Below are positions 32,167 to 34,284 of a DNA stretch of 34,284 nt, one piece after another. A program made the position numbers and the translations under genes. A model generated the notes under the pieces. The model was not told the origin of the DNA and did not search any database. It saw only the letters and a program-made list of their open reading frames with translations. The DNA is from CAZMCC01 sp964564695. Lineage in GTDB: Bacteria > Planctomycetota > Phycisphaerae > Phycisphaerales > UBA1924. The stretch is from assembly GCA_964564695.1 (NCBI GenBank), contig CAZMCC010000038.1, positions 1 to 34,284 of the forward strand, written 5' to 3'. Numbering within the stretch: the stretch's first letter is position 1; each line of letters starts with the position of its first letter.

Positions 32167-32673
32167 TTAGACCTCCCGATCCTGCCACGTCCCCGAGACC
32201 GGCCCGCCCGCGTTCTGCCGCGTATTCCCGCCATACGCCGCGACCGCGCCCCGCCGGTTCGCCACCACCGCCAGCTCGCTCGCCACGCTCGCCCGCTGCT
32301 GCTCCAGCAGCGAACGGTCGGCCTCGTCCTGCCGCCCCACGCTCTCGATCGCGTCCCCGATCTGCCCAACCAGCTCCGTCATCCGTTCACGCACCGGCGT
32401 CTCCACCAGCGCCATCACCGACTCCCACCGCGCCCGGAACGGCTCGATCTCCTCGCCGATCCGCGTCAATTCATCGATCGCCCCCTGCCGCTCCGCCAGC
32501 ACCGTCAGCAGCGCGTCGGTGTTCCCGCTCGCCACCGCCTCGCGCTGCCGGCCGCACAGCGCCTCCAGCTTGCGGCACTGCTCCAGCTGCGCCTCCAACC
32601 GCCGCACCAGGTGCGGCCCCCAGACGCGCGGATCAGCGTGCGGATTCGTCGTTGTGCCGTTCGTCCCGGTCAT
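32167..32673 (-). CDS. FlgN-like flagellar chaperone
   Basis: 168 residues, nearly all helical. The block LEQCRKLEALCGRQREAVAS, followed by ALLTVLAERQGAIDELTRIG, has the FlgN pattern (helical hairpin with the RQ/ERQ turn). The central and C-terminal parts are also coiled-coil, ending in a Gly/Asn-rich tail. FlgN holds hook-filament junction proteins FlgK and FlgL for export. Those partners are not in the window. The assignment is by weak pattern and context. Confidence 0.68.
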   Translation of the reverse strand: MTGTNGTTTNPHADPRVWGPHLVRRLEAQLEQCRKLEALCGRQREAVASGNTDALLTVLAERQGAIDELTRIGEEIEPFRARWESVMALVETPVRERMTELVGQIGDAIESVGRQDEADRSLLEQQRASVASELAVVANRRGAVAAYGGNTRQNAGGPVSGTWQDREV

Positions 32674-32726
32674 CCATGACCTCAGCTTTCTAATGAGCCG
32701 TCATCCCTGACCCAAGTACCCAATTG

Positions 32727-32768
32727 CCTTGCCCCTGGCCCCTGGCCCCTGATCCCTGGCCCCTACTC
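32727..32768. repeat. Heptamer array at the 3' end of the TPR gene
   Basis: Six 7-bp words in register: CCTTGCC, CCTGGCC, CCTGGCC, CCTGATC, CCTGGCC, CCTACTC. The last words overlap the TPR stop codon (TAG at 32765-32763). The rest of the 89-base gap to the FlgN-like gene shows only a weak ribosome binding site. Confidence 0.7.
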
Positions 32769-34284
32769 CCCCCCCTGCCCCTCCTCCGCCATCACCCGCG
32801 CCCGCTCGAGTTCGATCTGCGTCGACGCCTCCAGCCACCGCTCCCAGTGCTGGCGCGACATCGGCAGGTCCGGCCCGTCAAACGCCCCCTTGGGCATCTT
32901 CTGAAGCTGCTCCTTCGCACGCTCGTTCGCCGTCGCCGCCTTCGCCCAGTCGCCCCGCCGCGCGTACGAGCTCACGATCTGCATCATCGCGATCATCGAC
33001 GCCGGGTCGTTCGGATACGCCTGCCGGGCCGCGTCGTACCGGCGCACCGCCAGCTCGTCGTCCCCGCGGTCAAACGCCACGTCCCCCAGGTACAGGTACG
33101 AGTTCCGCAGCCACGCCTTCTCGATGTCCGTCAGCCGCTCGGGCGCCACGCTGTCGAGCGCCGTGCGAACCTTCTCGAAGTACATGTCCGCCTGCTCGAG
33201 CCGCTTCGTCCGGTCGGCCTCGAGCTTCTGCCGGCGCGACGCCGGGATGCTCTCGTTCAGCGCCTTGAGCAGCTCCGCCGCACTCATCCGATAGCTGTCC
33301 GCGAGCATGAACGTCCACGCCCGCACCTGCCGATCCTCCGGGTACCGCTCGAGGCACTCCGTCAGCCGAGCGATCGCGTCCTCGTACCGCCCGCGGTGGT
33401 AATACAGCCGCGCCAGCGCCGCCAGCGCGTCGCGATACTCCTCCGCCCGCGGCGTCACCGTCTGCCCGCTCAACACCCCCGTCAACAACCCCTCCGCCGC
33501 ATCATCGTTCGCCTCGTCCGCGTCCCGCAGATAGCACATCGCCAGCGGCACGATGCTCCGCTCCGCCCACGGCCCGACCGCCCCCGGCGACTGCCCCTTT
33601 TGCCGCAACTCCTCGTACAGCCCCTCCGCCGCCGTGAAGTCGCGCCGCGCGTGGAACGCCTGCGCCAGCCGGAATTTCGCCTCCGGCCTGAGCTTGTCAT
33701 TCTCGGCGGCCGTTTCCGCATACTCGCGGAACGCCTTCACCGCCTCGTCAAGGTCGCCGCCGCGGTCCGCGCAATCCGCCGCGCTCCACAGCGACTCGGC
33801 CGACCCCTCCGGGTCCGACCCCTGCACCGCCCGCGCATGCCGCCGGAAATACCCGGCCGCCGACAGCAGGCTCGACTTCGCCACGATCCGCGCCGCCTCC
33901 GGCATCTCCGCGATCGAGCGCATCGAGGGATTCGCTTCCCACGCCGCCTTGATCCCCGCGTCCGCGAGCTTCAGGTGAGACTTCGCCAGCGCCCCGAGAA
34001 CCTCCGCCGGCACTTCCGACCCGGCATAGAGCGTCTCGGCCATCTGCGCGTACACCAGCGCCGCCCCCTCCTGGTTCGCCGCCGAGCGGTCCGCGTGCAG
34101 CGACATCAGCGACTTGCTCACCGCGCTGGCGCTCACGCCCCGCATCGAAGGCCGCGCCGTCGCGCCCGCGCCGTGGCTGTCCGCTGGCGGGGGGGCGGGC
34201 GGCGTCGACGCCGCCGCGTTTCCATGGTCATCCGGTGTTGCGGGCGCCGCCGCGTGCCCGTCCCCGCCCGCGGGCGCCGCCGGC
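32763..34284 (-). CDS. TPR-repeat protein, N-terminus outside the window (partial)
   Basis: The frame is open from the window edge to TAG at 32763, over 505 codons. The first in-frame ATG in the window (34145) is probably not the start: upstream codons continue as a Pro/Ala/Gly/His-rich stretch (ASTPPAPPPADSHGAG), like a linker after an exported or membrane-anchored N-terminus. The rest is tetratricopeptide-like helical repeats, for example EAKFRLAQAFHARRDFTAAE, ALARLYYHRGRYEDAIARLT and WLRNSYLYLGDVAFDRGDDE. Such repeats form protein-binding scaffolds. It lies upstream of the FlgN-like gene in the same direction, so a flagellum-related or envelope role is possible. No enzyme motif is visible. 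Confidence 0.8.
   Translation of the reverse strand, partial: PAAPAGGDGHAAAPATPDDHGNAAASTPPAPPPADSHGAGATARPSMRGVSASAVSKSLMSLHADRSAANQEGAALVYAQMAETLYAGSEVPAEVLGALAKSHLKLADAGIKAAWEANPSMRSIAEMPEAARIVAKSSLLSAAGYFRRHARAVQGSDPEGSAESLWSAADCADRGGDLDEAVKAFREYAETAAENDKLRPEAKFRLAQAFHARRDFTAAEGLYEELRQKGQSPGAVGPWAERSIVPLAMCYLRDADEANDDAAEGLLTGVLSGQTVTPRAEEYRDALAALARLYYHRGRYEDAIARLTECLERYPEDRQVRAWTFMLADSYRMSAAELLKALNESIPASRRQKLEADRTKRLEQADMYFEKVRTALDSVAPERLTDIEKAWLRNSYLYLGDVAFDRGDDELAVRRYDAARQAYPNDPASMIAMMQIVSSYARRGDWAKAATANERAKEQLQKMPKGAFDGPDLPMSRQHWERWLEASTQIELERARVMAEEGQGGE

Overview
This 34 kb, very GC-rich window is dominated by one long collinear flagellar gene cluster on the minus strand, from about 34.3 kb down to about 6.0 kb. 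Gene content and style suggest a Planctomycetota bacterium, most likely of the Phycisphaerae type: flhF next to a CpaE/FlhG-like ATPase, a WhiG/FliA sigma factor, GTG and TTG starts with good Shine-Dalgarno sites, an elongated RNase HII-like protein, and abundant palindromic and short-word intergenic repeats. The taxonomic call is an inference from gene content and style; no rRNA is present.

Right to left, which is the direction of transcription, the order is: TPR-repeat protein (N-terminus outside the window), FlgN-like chaperone, NtrB-type sensor kinase and NtrC-type sigma-54 activator (FlrB/FlrC-like). These are followed by flgB, flgC, fliE (rod and adaptor), fliF, fliG (MS ring and switch), fliH, fliI, fliJ (export ATPase complex), a MotE-like coiled-coil protein, fliK, flgD, a TIGR02530-like protein, flgE (hook), fliL, fliN, fliO, fliP, fliQ, fliR, flhB, flhA (export gate), flhF, a FlhG-like ATPase, a small membrane protein and fliA (sigma-28). 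Seven junctions within the cluster are 4-bp ATGA or GTGA overlaps, and most other gaps are short. The cluster thus holds basal body, export apparatus and hook genes with both regulatory tiers: a sigma-54 two-component pair at the start and sigma-28 at the end. fliM is missing from its usual place between fliL and fliN. Filament, outer ring and stator genes are not in the window.

Downstream of fliA lie folK and an overlapping gene for an exported protein of unknown function. The left 4 kb is mixed. It holds a plus-strand RNase HII-like gene, a tRNA-Leu(CAG) with a strong terminator, a 5'-truncated methyltransferase remnant abutting the tRNA, a PAS/GAF/receiver response regulator, and the start of an ABC transporter ATPase gene running off the left edge.

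The most unusual material is non-coding. There are two copies of a 72-73 bp double-hairpin element whose stems differ by compensatory base changes. Two inverted pairs of GNRA-loop palindromes flank the tRNA region. Three intergenic arrays of 7-bp words occur inside the flagellar cluster. No defence, CRISPR or prophage system was seen.
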